This document shows, in pieces, positions 36,964-45,507 of a DNA stretch of 64,000 nucleotides. Each line of letters opens with the position of its first letter. The stretch's first letter is position 1. The notes beneath the pieces are model-generated. The model was not told where the DNA came from and made no database searches. It saw only the letters and a program-made list of their open reading frames with translations. A program made the translations under genes and the position numbers. This DNA comes from Streptomyces sp. NBC_00461 (lineage in GTDB: Bacteria > Actinomycetota > Actinomycetes > Streptomycetales > Streptomycetaceae): the NCBI RefSeq assembly GCF_036013935.1, contig NZ_CP107902.1, forward strand, positions 1,645,001 through 1,709,000, written 5' to 3'.

Positions 36964-37826
36964 CGGACCGGGCGCTCGTCGTCGTACGGGCCGGGGCGCT
37001 GACCACCGTGCAGGACCGGGGACGCCCCGGGTACGCGCATCTCGGTGTACCCCGCTCCGGAGCGCTCGACGGCCCCGCGGCGCTGCTCGTCAACCGGCTG
37101 GTCGGCAACCCGGTTGAGGCTGCAGTCCTGGAGACGACGGTCAACGGCTGTGCCCTGCGGCCGCGATCCTCCGTGACGGTGGCCGTCGGGGGCGCCCCTT
37201 GTCCGGTCACCGTGGACGGCCGGCCGGTCGCCTGGGGAGCGCCGGTGCGCGTGCCCTCCGGGGCGCTCCTGGACGTGGGAACGGTCGTCTCCGGAGTGCG
37301 CAGCTACGTGGCCGTCTCAGGTGGCATCGCTGTCGACCCGGTGCTCGGCAGCCGCTCCACGGACCTGCTGTCCGGCCTGGGCCCGGCACCCCTCACGGAC
37401 GGCATGGTGCTGCCCCTGGGGACGCCGTACGGTGTCCACGCGCGCGTGGACGTCGCCCCCCAGCCGGCACCTCCGGCCGAACTCGTCCTCCGGGTGACTC
37501 TCGGTCCACGCGACGACTGGTTCACTCCGGGGGCAGTGCGCACCTTCACGTCCAGTACCTATCGGGTCTCCTCCGCCAGCAACCGGATCGGCCTCCGCAC
37601 GGAGGGGCCCGCCCTGGAGCGAGCCCTGCCGGGCGAACTCCCCAGCGAGGGCATGGTGCTCGGCGCGGTCCAGGTGCCTCCGGACGGCAGACCGGTCGTC
37701 TTCCTGGCCGACCACCCGACCACCGGGGGCTATCCGGTGATCGGCGTCGTCCGCGCCCAGGACCTCGCAGCAGTGGCCCAAGCGGCACCGGGCACCCCGG
37801 CCCGCTTCATCAGGACACGCGGCTGA
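36960..37826 (+). CDS. pxpC: 5-oxoprolinase subunit C (KipA family)
   Basis: A 288-residue PxpC/KipA homologue and last gene of the operon. Visible: TVQDRGRPGYAHLGVPRSGALD, the SYVAVSGGI strand, the LGSRSTDLLSGLG segment and, near the end, DHPTTGGYPVIGVV, all standard for the biotin-dependent carboxylase-like domain. ATG 36960 overlaps pxpB by ATGA. The dispersed intergenic repeat follows the stop. Confidence 0.95.
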   Translation: MTDRALVVVRAGALTTVQDRGRPGYAHLGVPRSGALDGPAALLVNRLVGNPVEAAVLETTVNGCALRPRSSVTVAVGGAPCPVTVDGRPVAWGAPVRVPSGALLDVGTVVSGVRSYVAVSGGIAVDPVLGSRSTDLLSGLGPAPLTDGMVLPLGTPYGVHARVDVAPQPAPPAELVLRVTLGPRDDWFTPGAVRTFTSSTYRVSSASNRIGLRTEGPALERALPGELPSEGMVLGAVQVPPDGRPVVFLADHPTTGGYPVIGVVRAQDLAAVAQAAPGTPARFIRTRG

Positions 37827-37840
37827 CAGCACCCCGAAAA

Positions 37841-37872
37841 GGGCGCCGGGAACTGCACGACCGGCCACAACG
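37841..37872 (+). repeat. Dispersed intergenic repeat, copy C
   Basis: GGCGCCGGGAACTGCACGA then CCGGCCACAACGG, starting 14 bp after the pxpC stop. It carries a few substitutions against copies A and B. Confidence 0.65.
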
Positions 37873-37916
37873 GACCGACACCGACCCGTCGGCCGTAACG
37901 ACCCCCGGCGCACCGC

Positions 37917-38765
37917 TCACGCCACGTCCGGCTGGTCCACGACCGACACCGCGGCCAACGCCGCAGAGACCGCGGCAGCGGCCCGCAGATCCAGCCGCGC
38001 ACTGGTCCCCCGCACCCGGTGCCGCATCTCGTCGGCGGCGAGACGCAGGAGCTGCGGCAGCAGGTCGGTGCACCGCCGGGCGACCCACGCGGTGCCCGCC
38101 GTGGCCAGCCACACCATGCTCGCCGACCTGGTGGGCACGGGGAACTCCGGCTCGGATGAGGGCGCGGTGCCCGTGGCACGGTCCTCATCCGCCAGCAGCG
38201 AGTGGAAGCGCGCGGCCAGCTGCCGGTGCCCCCGCTCGCCTGGGTGCAGCCGGTCCGCGCTCCACATCGCACGGTCCGTGATCCAGTCCTCCTCGGCCGC
38301 GTGCAGATGGACGGCCCCGTAGCGTTCGGACAGCGCGTGGACCACCCGGTTGACCGCCCGCTGCCGCCGGGCCAGCGGACGGGCCAGCGAACCCGGCAGG
38401 CCGAGCATCGAGCCCGGGTCGGGCAGACAGGCCGTGAGCAGGGTCGCGCCCTGCCCGGTGAAGGCGGCGTACACCTTGTCGAGCCGTTCGGCGACGGCGT
38501 GGATGTCGAACGTGCACCGCAGGGTGTCGTTGACGCCGATCACCACGGACGCGACGTCCGGCTTCAGTGCGAGGCCGGCCGGCGTCTGGTGTTCCAGCAC
38601 CTCACGGGTCTGCGCCCCGCTCACGGCGAGGTTGGTGAACTCGACGGACTCCGCGGCCAATCCGCCGGCGAGCAGCGCGGCCCAGCCGCGCCACCCCTCC
38701 CCGACGGGATCACCCACGCCCTCGGTCAGCGAGTCCCCGAGGGCCACGAAACGTACCGATCTCAT
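37917..38765 (-). CDS. SGNH/GDSL hydrolase
   Basis: Serine esterase/lipase-type hydrolase of 282 residues. Block I is GDSLTEG (Ser nucleophile near residue 11), block II Gly in NLAVSGAQT, block III GVND (Asn), block V DRLHPGERGH with the catalytic Asp and His. No signal peptide, so it is probably cytoplasmic. The extra C-terminal 80 residues are Ala/Arg-rich. ATG 38765 overlaps the upstream glycosyltransferase stop by ATGA; the three genes form a coupled unit that may modify a glycolipid or glycoside. Confidence 0.9.
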   Translation of the reverse strand: MRSVRFVALGDSLTEGVGDPVGEGWRGWAALLAGGLAAESVEFTNLAVSGAQTREVLEHQTPAGLALKPDVASVVIGVNDTLRCTFDIHAVAERLDKVYAAFTGQGATLLTACLPDPGSMLGLPGSLARPLARRQRAVNRVVHALSERYGAVHLHAAEEDWITDRAMWSADRLHPGERGHRQLAARFHSLLADEDRATGTAPSSEPEFPVPTRSASMVWLATAGTAWVARRCTDLLPQLLRLAADEMRHRVRGTSARLDLRAAAAVSAALAAVSVVDQPDVA

Positions 38766-39919
38766 GCCACGCCCCCGGGCACGAAACGACGCACCGGTAC
38801 CGTCGCGTCGTGCGCTGCGAGGAAGGCGTCCACGGCCGTGTTCCAGCCGAAGCACTCCGCACGCGCGCGTGCCGTCTCACGCCGCTCCCGCTCGGGGAGG
38901 TCGAGCAGCATGTCGACGGCGTCCGCGAACGCGTCCCCGTGGTCCGCCGCGACGGCGCCGGCGGATCCGATCACCTCAGGCAGCGCGGACGACGTGCTCA
39001 CCACCACGGGAGTAGCGCAGGCCATCGCCTCCAGCGCGGCCAGCCCGAACGTCTCGGCGGGCCCGGGCGCCAGGCACACGTCGGCGGAGGCCTGGAGCGA
39101 GCCCAGCTCGCCACGGTCGGAGACATGTCCCAGGAAGGTGACGGGCAACCCGCGCTCACGCGCCCGCTGTTCGAGCCGCGGGCGCAGCGGCCCGTCCCCG
39201 GCCACCACCAGCACCGCCCGCCTGCCGCGCCTCAGCAGCGCCTCCAAGGCGTCCAGCGCCGTGCCGGGCCGCTTCTCCACGGACAACCGCGTGCAGGTGA
39301 CGAGCAGCGACTCGTCCGCGCGCGCGTACCGTGCGCGAAGCCCCGGGTCGTGCAGTGCGGGATGCCGCTCGACGAGGTCGACGCCCAGCGGGGCGCGTAC
39401 GACGTTGCGGGCGCCGATCCGCACGAACTCGCGCTCGGCGAACTCGGTGGTGCACACCACGCGCGCGTACGTGTGTGCCGTACGGACGTTGAGGGCGTCG
39501 GCGGCGCGCCGGGCCGCCCCCTCCGGCAGGCCCCAGGTGCGCAGCACACCGTCGGCGGTCTCGTGGGAGACCATCACGGCGGGCACACGGGCGCGCCGCG
39601 CCCACTTTCCGGTCCACCTGAGGGTCGTACGGTCGGAGACCTCCAGGCGGTCGGGCGCCAGCTCCTCCAGGAGCCGGGCCACGCGCCGCTTGTCGGTGAG
39701 CACCCGATACCCGCCGGTTCCGGGCAGCAGCGGCCCGGGCAGGGTGATGACACGCCCCTGCTCGGTGTCGCGGTCGTCGGCACGCTCACCGGGGACGATG
39801 AGCACCGGCTCGTGCCCGGCCGCCTTGAAGCCCTTGCCCAGCTCCCGCAGGGCGGTGCGCAGACCGCCGGAGGAGGGAGCGACGAAGTTCGCGAGGCGCA
39901 CGATCCGCAGTGAGTTCAT
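38762..39919 (-). CDS. Family 4 glycosyltransferase
   Basis: Retaining GT-B transferase of 385 residues. It has the N-terminal glycine loop (APSSGGLRTAL), and in the donor half VTCTRLSVEKRPG and the EX7E-type motif PAETFGLAALEAMA. The likely donor is a nucleotide-mannose or glucose, as in MgtA/PimB relatives. It overlaps its neighbours by ATGA on both sides. The consecutive pair of GT4 enzymes suggests two sequential sugar additions to a lipid or polyprenol acceptor. Confidence 0.88.
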   Translation of the reverse strand: MNSLRIVRLANFVAPSSGGLRTALRELGKGFKAAGHEPVLIVPGERADDRDTEQGRVITLPGPLLPGTGGYRVLTDKRRVARLLEELAPDRLEVSDRTTLRWTGKWARRARVPAVMVSHETADGVLRTWGLPEGAARRAADALNVRTAHTYARVVCTTEFAEREFVRIGARNVVRAPLGVDLVERHPALHDPGLRARYARADESLLVTCTRLSVEKRPGTALDALEALLRRGRRAVLVVAGDGPLRPRLEQRARERGLPVTFLGHVSDRGELGSLQASADVCLAPGPAETFGLAALEAMACATPVVVSTSSALPEVIGSAGAVAADHGDAFADAVDMLLDLPERERRETARARAECFGWNTAVDAFLAAHDATVPVRRFVPGGVA

Positions 39920-41061
39920 GCCGCCACCGCCGTCTTCTTACGCGCGGCGAGCACATCCGCGTAGTGGCCGATCAGCTGATCACCCACGGCCGCCCAGGTG
40001 CGGCCCTCGACCGTGGCGCGTGCGGTGGCACCGAAGGCGGCCCGGCGTGCCGGGTCGGCGGCAAGGGACTGTACGGCGTCCCGTACGGCGTCGGCGTCGT
40101 GGGGCGGCACCAGCAGCCCGGTGCGCCCGTGGGCGACCAGGTCGAGGGGCCCGCCGGCGGCGGGTGCGACGACGGAGACGCCGCTCGCCATGGCCTCCTG
40201 CACGGTCTGACAGAAGGTCTCGAAGGGACCGGTGTGCGCGAAGACGTCCAGCGAGGCGTAGATCCGGGCGAGGTCGTCGCCGGTACGGCGGCCGAGGAAG
40301 ACCGCCCCCGGCAGGGCCTCGGCCAGGGTCGGCTGGCTCGGACCGTCGCCCACGACGACGACCTTCACTCCTTCGAGGCCGCACACGCCGGCCAGGAGCT
40401 CTATGTGCTTCTCGGGGGCGAGACGGCCGACGTAGCCGACGATCACCTCGCCGTTCGGGGCGAGTTCGCGGCGCAGGGCCTCGTCGCGCAGCTCGGGGCG
40501 GAAACGGACGGTGTCCACGCCGCGCTGCCACAGCTTGACCCGCGGCACGTCGTGGGTCTCCAGGTCGTGCATCGAGGCGCTGGAAGGGGCGAGGGTGAGG
40601 TCGGCGGCGGAGTGGACTGAACGGATGCGCCGCCAGGCCGCGGCCTCGCCGGCGCCCATGTAGGTACGGGCGTATCCGGCCAGATCCGTCTGGTAGACAG
40701 CCACGGCCGGGACGCCGAACCGGGCGGCGACCGCCATACCGCGGACACCGAGGACGAAGGGGCTGGCCAGGTGGACGACGTCGGCCCGGTGCTCGACGAC
40801 GGCCGCGGCGAGGCGGCGGCTGGGCAGAGCGACACGGACCTGGGGGTAGCCCGGGAGCGGCAGGGAGGGGACTCGGACGACGGGGCACGGCGCCTGAGCA
40901 TCGGGCCCGGTACCGGCCCGCCCGATGAGGGCGGTGCTGGCCGGGGCGACAACGAGCGGAGAGTGACCGCGATCTACGAGGTGCCGGGCGGTCTGGAGCG
41001 CGCAGTGGGCCACGCCGTTCACGTCGGGGGGAAAGGATTCGGTCACGATGACGACACGCAT
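39916..41061 (-). CDS. Family 4 glycosyltransferase, MgtA-like
   Basis: A 381-residue GT-B enzyme resembling GDP-mannose-dependent alpha-mannosyltransferases (MgtA/PimB group). VTESFPPDVNGVA is the typical start; VGYVGRLAPEKHIELL marks the donor domain and FETFCQTVQEAMASG the EX7E region. In actinobacteria MgtA mannosylates diacylglycerol-linked glucuronate. First gene of the coupled trio with a second GT4 and an SGNH hydrolase. A PHO-box-like repeat lies about 130 bp upstream, so phosphate limitation may induce it, in line with replacing phospholipids by glycolipids. Confidence 0.88.
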   Translation of the reverse strand: MRVVIVTESFPPDVNGVAHCALQTARHLVDRGHSPLVVAPASTALIGRAGTGPDAQAPCPVVRVPSLPLPGYPQVRVALPSRRLAAAVVEHRADVVHLASPFVLGVRGMAVAARFGVPAVAVYQTDLAGYARTYMGAGEAAAWRRIRSVHSAADLTLAPSSASMHDLETHDVPRVKLWQRGVDTVRFRPELRDEALRRELAPNGEVIVGYVGRLAPEKHIELLAGVCGLEGVKVVVVGDGPSQPTLAEALPGAVFLGRRTGDDLARIYASLDVFAHTGPFETFCQTVQEAMASGVSVVAPAAGGPLDLVAHGRTGLLVPPHDADAVRDAVQSLAADPARRAAFGATARATVEGRTWAAVGDQLIGHYADVLAARKKTAVAA

Positions 41062-41187
41062 ACCCGTGTTCTCGCCGTGCTGGACGTGGTCGCGTCAACG
41101 TGGATCTTTGCGAACGATGAACGTCCCGTGAGCGTTCCCCCGCACACCCGAGCAGGTCAGGCCGTGTCCATGACCGCCTGACCCGCG

Positions 41188-41209
41188 GGTCATCCGCTGT
41201 TCATCCGGC
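41188..41209 (+). promoter_or_regulatory. PHO-box candidate upstream of the glycosyltransferase trio
   Basis: Two consecutive 11-nt units, GGTCATCCGCT (41188-41198) and GTTCATCCGGC (41199-41209), both fit the Streptomyces PhoP unit GKTCAYYYRSS at nearly every position. The site is 127 bp upstream of the leftward glycosyltransferase start. Confidence 0.55.
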
Positions 41210-41247
41210 AGCCGTGCCGCCACCTTGCGTACATCTGCGTGACCGGT

Positions 41248-42666
41248 TCAGACAGCGGGTCCCTCAGGTGCGATGCGGCTTCGTACGGCCGTCTGCACTT
41301 CGGCTTCCTCGGCCGGATCGGCGGCGAGCCGGCGAAGCTGCTCGACGACCCGGGCGTCACCGGTTTCGGCGTGCCGGGCGGCGATCTCGCGGGTGGTCTC
41401 CTCGCAGTCCCAGAGGCACTCGACGGCGAAGCCCGCCGGGAAGGAGGGATCGGTGGCCGCGAGGGCGCGGGCGGCCCGGCAGCGGAGATGGGAGGAGGCG
41501 GTCTCGCGGTAGATGTGGCGGAGCACGGGGGCGGCGCAGGCGATGCCCAGTCGGCCGGTGCCGTCCACGAGGGTCCACAGGGTCGGGGCGTCCGGCCCCT
41601 CGCCCCGTACGGCTTCGCGCAGCGCTCCGAGGACCAGGTCCTTGTCCTCCATGCCGCCCCGGCAGGCGAGCATGCGGCCGGCGGCGGCGCCGAGGGGGTC
41701 GGGCCGGTGTGCCCAGCCGCGGGCCCGGTCGACGGCGGCGACACTGCGCATCCGTTCGAAGGCGTCGACAGCGGCCTCCACTACGGCCGCCGAGCCGGTG
41801 ACCACGGCGACCTCGATCAGGTCGAGGGCGTCCGGATCATTGCTGTCGGCCAGATAGCGAAGCGCTGTGCAGCGGGCTCCGTCGGTGCCGTCCTTGGCGG
41901 CCCGCACGATCTCGGGCCGGTCCTCGGGGCCGGCGACGGCGGTGAGGCAGCGGGCGGCCGGGACGTGCAGCGCGGCGCCACGTTCGATGCCCTGCTGGGC
42001 CCACTCGAACACGGCCTGCACGCTCCACCCCGGACGGGGCCCGGATGGTCGCATCTGGCGCTGCCAGCGGTCGAAGCAGCCGGTCTCCTGGGCGGCACGC
42101 ACCCGCGTGGAGATCGATTCGCGCGGATCCTCGGCCCACAGCCGCCACGGCCGGGGCTCGAAGGAGTCGCGGACGACGGCGGCCAGCTCGGCCTCACCCT
42201 CGGCATCGGTGGCGAAGCGGGCCAGCACGGGCGCCGCGAGGGCCCGCAGGCCGGCGTCGTCGTCGCGCAGCGCCAGCTCGTCCAGCGCCCAGGCCCAGTT
42301 GGAGCCGGAGGCGGCGTAACGGCGCAGCAGTTCGAGCGCGTCCAGCCTGCCGTACGAGGCGAGGTGGCCGAGGACGGCCAGCGCAAGCCCGGTGCGGGAC
42401 TCCTCGGTGTCGAAGACGTCCTCGACGTCGAAGAGGTGCGCCTCGATCTCGTCCAGCTCGCCGTTCAGGTCGAGGTAGAGACGGGCGTAGTAGAGGGAGC
42501 GGTTCTCCACCTGCCAGTCGTGGCGGGGATCACGCAGCACGCAGTGGTTCAGTGCCGCGAGCGCCTCGGCGCGCGGTGCGGTGAGCGCGTGCAGCGTGCC
42601 GTCGCCGCGGCCCCTCTGGAGGAGGCCGAGCAGGGTACCGCTGGGCGCTATGACCGGATCGAACAT
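41248..42666 (-). CDS. HEAT-repeat protein
   Basis: A 472-residue protein made of helical HEAT/PBS-lyase-like repeats, for example ALRYLADSNDPDALDLIEVA and similar 30-40-residue units over residues 130-460. Such proteins are usually protein-binding scaffolds. No catalytic motif, signal peptide or membrane segment. ATG 42666 is preferred because GAGG lies 9 nt upstream; ATG 42681 has no site. Monocistronic by context. Function unknown. Confidence 0.82.
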   Translation of the reverse strand: MFDPVIAPSGTLLGLLQRGRGDGTLHALTAPRAEALAALNHCVLRDPRHDWQVENRSLYYARLYLDLNGELDEIEAHLFDVEDVFDTEESRTGLALAVLGHLASYGRLDALELLRRYAASGSNWAWALDELALRDDDAGLRALAAPVLARFATDAEGEAELAAVVRDSFEPRPWRLWAEDPRESISTRVRAAQETGCFDRWQRQMRPSGPRPGWSVQAVFEWAQQGIERGAALHVPAARCLTAVAGPEDRPEIVRAAKDGTDGARCTALRYLADSNDPDALDLIEVAVVTGSAAVVEAAVDAFERMRSVAAVDRARGWAHRPDPLGAAAGRMLACRGGMEDKDLVLGALREAVRGEGPDAPTLWTLVDGTGRLGIACAAPVLRHIYRETASSHLRCRAARALAATDPSFPAGFAVECLWDCEETTREIAARHAETGDARVVEQLRRLAADPAEEAEVQTAVRSRIAPEGPAV

Positions 42667-42967
42667 GGGAAACAGCCTCACATCAAGCGTCGACGCAACC
42701 GGGGACCGCGCACTACCAGGCCGCGTGACACAACGTCGGGGCGCCCGCCGTCTCTTGCTTGCTGTAGACCATGTTCCTCTGCCTCTCGTCGGTGGCCCAT
42801 GCGGACCGCATCACGGTCCGCGCGGTGCGGCAACGCCTGCCCGGCCATCACGTCCGTGAATCACGACGTCATGATGACTCGGCACTTCGACCTGCCGCGA
42901 CCGAAATTTCGGCGGCCCTGTACCGCCTCCCCCGTTTTCTGTGTTGTCGCTGGTCAGAACACTCGGA
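42667..42967. other. Intergenic region with two palindromes
   Basis: No convincing gene in these 301 bases. GCGGACCG (42801-42808) and CGGTCCGC (42814-42821) form a perfect 8-bp stem with a 5-nt loop, and CCGAAATTTCGG (42901-42912) is a perfect 12-bp palindrome. Either may be a binding site; the first could also terminate the ankyrin gene transcript. Confidence 0.5.
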
Positions 42968-43360
42968 TCAGTGTGCGCCGAACAACTCGAGCAGTTCCGT
43001 CTTCCCGAACATCCGTGCGGTGTCCACGGCCGACGGAGTGCCCTCGGAGGGGTCGGCGCCCCCCTCCAGAAGCACTCTGATCACTTCTGCCTCACCCTTG
43101 AAGACGGCCCCGGCGAGCGGGGTCTGGCCCCGGTCGTTGACCCGGCCGGCCTCCGCGCCACGGGCGAGCAGGGCGCTCACCGCGTCGGCGTGCCCGTGAT
43201 AGGCGGCGAGCATCACGAGCGAGTCACCCCGGTCGTTGGTGAGGCCGGCCGGAACGCCCGCATCGACGTACGCCACAAGCGCCTCGGTCTGTCCCTGCCG
43301 GGCCAGATCGAAGATCTTGGTCGCCAGCTCCACGACCTCGGGGTCGGGGGCTTCAGTCAT
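42968..43360 (-). CDS. Ankyrin-repeat protein
   Basis: A 130-residue protein of about three ankyrin repeats, shown by NDRGDSLVMLAAYHGHADAV, NDRGQTPLAGAVFKGEAEVI and a degenerate last unit. Ankyrin stacks bind proteins; the partner is unknown. Start ATG 43360 (MTEAPDPEV) is chosen over ATG 43384 because GAGAGG lies upstream. Similar small ankyrin proteins are common in Streptomyces. Confidence 0.88.
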   Translation of the reverse strand: MTEAPDPEVVELATKIFDLARQGQTEALVAYVDAGVPAGLTNDRGDSLVMLAAYHGHADAVSALLARGAEAGRVNDRGQTPLAGAVFKGEAEVIRVLLEGGADPSEGTPSAVDTARMFGKTELLELFGAH

Positions 43361-43537
43361 CGGCCGGACCGCCTCTCCATGCAACCGTTCAGGTGAATCG
43401 CAAGGGTACTGGCTCGCGCCTTACATGACCCGATCCGCCGGAGGTAAAGATCACCACAGCCCCGATCGGACGCAAGGAGCGCGCGACACACCCGAGACAC
43501 ACCACCATCCGAGGGAAATTCACCGAATTTCACCCAG

Positions 43538-43566
43538 TTGCACCTTTTATAGTATGGATACATGCT
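43538..43566 (+). promoter_or_regulatory. AT-rich promoter candidate for the small membrane protein operon
   Basis: TTGCAC (43538-43543) resembles a -35; downstream TATAGT (43549-43554) and GGATACAT are the only AT-rich elements in the area, but none is spaced ideally. The region 43385-43619 otherwise holds nothing recognisable. Confidence 0.35.
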
Positions 43567-43619
43567 GTGATCCTGGAAGTACTCATGGTGACTGTCCCCG
43601 TGAAACCAGGAGAACTCAA

Positions 43620-43814
43620 ATGATTCTGTCCATCTCAGGTGTCGTCCTGCTCGGCATCATCGTCTTCCTCTTCTTCCGCAAGGACGGACTCAAGGCGTCA
43701 CACGCCATGGTCTCGGCCCTGTTCGGCTTCTACCTCGCGAGCACGGCCATCGCCCCGAGCATCAAGGCCGGCGGCGAAAGCCTCGCGAGCCTCCTCGGCG
43801 GCATCAAGTTCTGA
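43620..43814 (+). CDS. Small membrane protein preceding an FtsK/Tra-like gene
   Basis: A 64-residue protein with two hydrophobic segments (residues about 1-18 and 28-50) and the short basic loop FFRKDGLKASHAM. AGGAGA lies 6 nt before the ATG. The next gene follows after 40 bp and encodes an FtsK/Tra-like protein. In Streptomyces plasmids small hydrophobic Spd proteins lie beside tra; this pair looks like a chromosomal counterpart, but sequence similarity to Spd cannot be tested here. Confidence 0.8.
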   Translation: MILSISGVVLLGIIVFLFFRKDGLKASHAMVSALFGFYLASTAIAPSIKAGGESLASLLGGIKF

Positions 43815-43854
43815 CGCCGTTTCTCCCGTCCGTACGCACCAACAGGAGACAGCA

Positions 43855-45507
43855 GTGGCTCGGCGCCCCCTCCCCCGCATCCTGAGCACAGGCAGCGCGC
43901 AGATCGCCAGAAGCCGGGATCTGGCCCGGACGGCGGCCGACAGCGCCACCGACGTCCTCCATCCGCTGATCACGATCACCCGCGGTCTGCGCCGGCTGGC
44001 TGTGGCCGGGCGACACAGGTGGGCCGACACTCCCAAGGACAGACGCGGGCCGCTGCTGTTCCTGGTGGCCTCGGTGGTCCTGGTCGTGGCGCTGGCGCCG
44101 TACGGACCGCTGCTCGCCGCCATCACCCTGATGGCGGCGGCAGCCTGGCAGGGCCGGGAGGATCGCAAGCCGTCGAAGCCCGAAGGGCCCGACGAGTCCC
44201 AGACCGAGCGCCTGAAATCGCTGTACGAGGCCCTGGTCCCGTACTTCTCGCTCGCGGGGGACCCCTCCCCCCTCTACGCCCACGGCGGCGAGTGGGAGAA
44301 GGCGTTCCCCGCGTACGAGTTCGACGGATCGGGCCGTGTCACCCACCTCGTGATCCGCTACCCGGCGTACTTCACGGACGGCGAGGTCGACTCCCGCACC
44401 CGGATCGAGCAGCTGCTGCACGCCAAGTCGGGCCGCGGCCGCGAATACCACTTCACCTGGGACGAGGAGGGCAACCGGCTCACCGTCACCGTGCTGTCCC
44501 CGCTGCCCACCGACATCGCCGCCCAGCGATTCGTCACGACGCCGGGCGAGACGGTCCTCGGCTTCACCGACCCCACCCAGGTCCAGCGCACCCTTCCGCT
44601 GAGCTACGGCGAGGAACAGCGCGACGTCCCGCCGGTCGTCTGGCGCACCGGAATCCGCTCCACCGAGCCGCACCTTCTGATCATGGGCCAGCCGGGCAGC
44701 GGCACCTCGACCCTGATGCGCTCCATCGCCCTCCAGGCGCTCCAGCACGGCGACGTGGTGATCGTCGAGGGCGGCACCGGCGAGTACGCGTGCCTGACCG
44801 GCCGGGACGGCGTCCTGGCCATCGAGTGCGGGCTGGCCGGGGCGCTGGCGGCCCTGGAGTGGGCCGCCCACGAGACGGAGCGGCGCCTGATCGCCGCGAA
44901 CCGCGCCCGCCAGGCCGGCCACCCGCCGCCGGAGGACACCAAACGCCCCCTGTGGCTCCTCCTCGACCGCCCGAGCGCCTTCGCCCACCTGGCGGCCGCG
45001 GACGGCCGCAAGGACCCGCAGTCCCTGCTCCAGGTCCCCCTCCGGCACGGCCGCGCGGCGAACGTGACGGTGGTGGTGGCCGACCAACTGGACAACGCCG
45101 ACGCGCTGAGCGATGCCGTACGACAGCACACACGCGCGCGTGTCGTTCTCGGTCCCGCCACGGCCGACCAGTTGGCAGGGGCCCTGGGGGCTCTCCCGGC
45201 CACGACGCCGGCCGCCGACGTCCCGCCCGGCCGCGGGTACGCACGCCTGGGCGCGGGACCGGTGCACCGGCTTCAGGTGCCGTCGACCCCCGACCCGTAC
45301 GACGACGCGACCAGCGACACGGACAGGCAGGCCGTGCTGGCGCTGCTGCCGCCCCACACCACCCCGGCGGACGCGAAGCCGGTCGAGGCGACACCTGCCG
45401 AGACGAAGGCTGCCGCTGCGAAGGCCCTCGAAGCGGAGTCCGCCGAGGAGGAGCAGACCGAAGCGGAACCGGTGCCCGCGGAAGCCGTGGTGGCGGAGGC
45501 ACCGTAG
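43855..45507 (+). CDS. FtsK/Tra-like membrane protein with degenerate Walker A
   Basis: A 550-residue protein with two adjacent membrane helices (about 62-97) and a RecA-like ATPase domain (about 265-470) resembling FtsK/SpoIIIE and Streptomyces Tra proteins. The P-loop reads GQPGSGTST (278-286), with Thr284 in place of the ATP-binding Lys, and the Walker B region LWLLLDRPS lacks the usual acidic pair. GRGYARLGAG near residue 470 matches the end of the translocase fold. ATP hydrolysis is doubtful. The C-terminal 50 residues are Ala/Glu/Pro-rich and their DNA is duplicated downstream. GTG 43855 has AGGAGA 6 nt upstream. Confidence 0.8.
   Translation: MARRPLPRILSTGSAQIARSRDLARTAADSATDVLHPLITITRGLRRLAVAGRHRWADTPKDRRGPLLFLVASVVLVVALAPYGPLLAAITLMAAAAWQGREDRKPSKPEGPDESQTERLKSLYEALVPYFSLAGDPSPLYAHGGEWEKAFPAYEFDGSGRVTHLVIRYPAYFTDGEVDSRTRIEQLLHAKSGRGREYHFTWDEEGNRLTVTVLSPLPTDIAAQRFVTTPGETVLGFTDPTQVQRTLPLSYGEEQRDVPPVVWRTGIRSTEPHLLIMGQPGSGTSTLMRSIALQALQHGDVVIVEGGTGEYACLTGRDGVLAIECGLAGALAALEWAAHETERRLIAANRARQAGHPPPEDTKRPLWLLLDRPSAFAHLAAADGRKDPQSLLQVPLRHGRAANVTVVVADQLDNADALSDAVRQHTRARVVLGPATADQLAGALGALPATTPAADVPPGRGYARLGAGPVHRLQVPSTPDPYDDATSDTDRQAVLALLPPHTTPADAKPVEATPAETKAAAAKALEAESAEEEQTEAEPVPAEAVVAEAP

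Noticed and set aside
42667..42967. Small gene between HEAT and ankyrin genes
   Set aside because: Frames here lack ribosome binding sites and normal codon bias; only palindromes stand out.
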